A stretch of 14,712 bases of DNA, from positions 1 to 14,712 of the forward strand of contig JAUVIQ010000056.1 in NCBI GenBank assembly GCA_030592655.1, written 5' to 3'. Positions within the stretch are counted from its first letter, which is position 1; every line of letters starts with the position of its first letter. The DNA comes from Planctomycetales bacterium. GTDB taxonomy: Bacteria; Planctomycetota; Phycisphaerae; SM23-33. Positions 14,588 to 14,712 of this stretch are shown piece after piece. The notes below the pieces were generated by a model. That model was not told the DNA's origin and did no database searches. It worked only from the letters and a program-made list of their open reading frames with translations. The translations under genes and the position numbers were made by a program.

Positions 14588-14712
14588 CAAGTGAAGGGTT
14601 TGATCCTGGCTCAGAACGAACGCTGGCGGCGTGGCTAATCCATGCAAGTCGAGCGCGAACGTTCCCTTCGGGGAGCAATTAGCGCGGCGGAAGGGTGAGT
14701 AACGCATGGGTA
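14588..14712 (+). rRNA. 16S ribosomal RNA, 5' end (partial)
   Basis: Universal 16S start sequence: GAAGGGTTTGATCCTGGCTC aligns with the 8F primer site, followed by AGAACGAACGCTGGCGGCGTG, CATGCAAGTCGAGCG and GGGTGAGTAACGCATGGG. Aligning TTTGATC at 14599 with E. coli base 12 puts base 1 at 14588. The gene continues past the window edge. The GGCTAATCCATGCAAGTC variant is consistent with a planctomycete but I could not compare it to a database. Confidence 0.97.

Overview
The window looks like a chromosomal segment of a planctomycete. The inference rests on the 5' end of a 16S rRNA gene (GAACGAACGCTGGCGGCGTG, then GGCTAATCCATGCAAGTC), on the scattered, mostly single-gene layout of housekeeping genes, on a large GH106-like glycoside hydrolase, and on short tandem heptamer arrays at gene ends. 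A Phycisphaerae/Sedimentisphaerales-type member seems most likely to me, but class level is inferred from memory of the 16S start and is not proven.

Layout, left to right. (1) An RNase P RNA gene (57-499), closed by a perfect 12-bp P1 helix. (2) A REP-type mobile island: an IS200-like/RAYT single-tyrosine transposase (minus strand, 670-1170) between two direct copies of a ~100-bp double-hairpin repeat. In each repeat the two 11-nt loops are complementary to each other, and each hairpin is followed by a T-run in the outgoing direction, so the repeats also look like bidirectional terminators. (3) A minus-strand cluster hicB-hicA-murA (1342-3038), a toxin-antitoxin pair directly upstream of the first committed enzyme of peptidoglycan synthesis. 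(4) A 1031-aa GH106-related glycoside hydrolase (plus strand), convergent with prmC, the release-factor glutamine methyltransferase. (5) A plus-strand group: an amidohydrolase-fold protein with a degraded metal site and an unusual hairpin between its Shine-Dalgarno and start codon, a lipoprotein, and a zinc-ribbon protein. Two heptamer arrays sit exactly at stop codons here; the second is followed by an inverted counterpart that can fold into a long stem. (6) A small 2[4Fe-4S] ferredoxin with its own promoter-like sequence. (7) A small membrane protein (minus), divergent from an exported HEAT-repeat protein with about 20 repeats. (8) A D-2-hydroxyacid dehydrogenase, then the promoter, leader (with a boxA-like antitermination site) and first ~125 nt of a 16S rRNA gene that runs off the window.

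The genes do not form one pathway. They are mostly housekeeping functions (RNase P, MurA, PrmC, rRNA, ferredoxin, hydroxyacid dehydrogenase) mixed with lineage-specific proteins. The less ordinary parts are the RAYT/double-hairpin repeat system, the hicBA-murA linkage, the amidohydrolase-like gene, and the heptamer arrays at gene ends. I saw no CRISPR array, no tRNA, no prophage and no clear new defence system.
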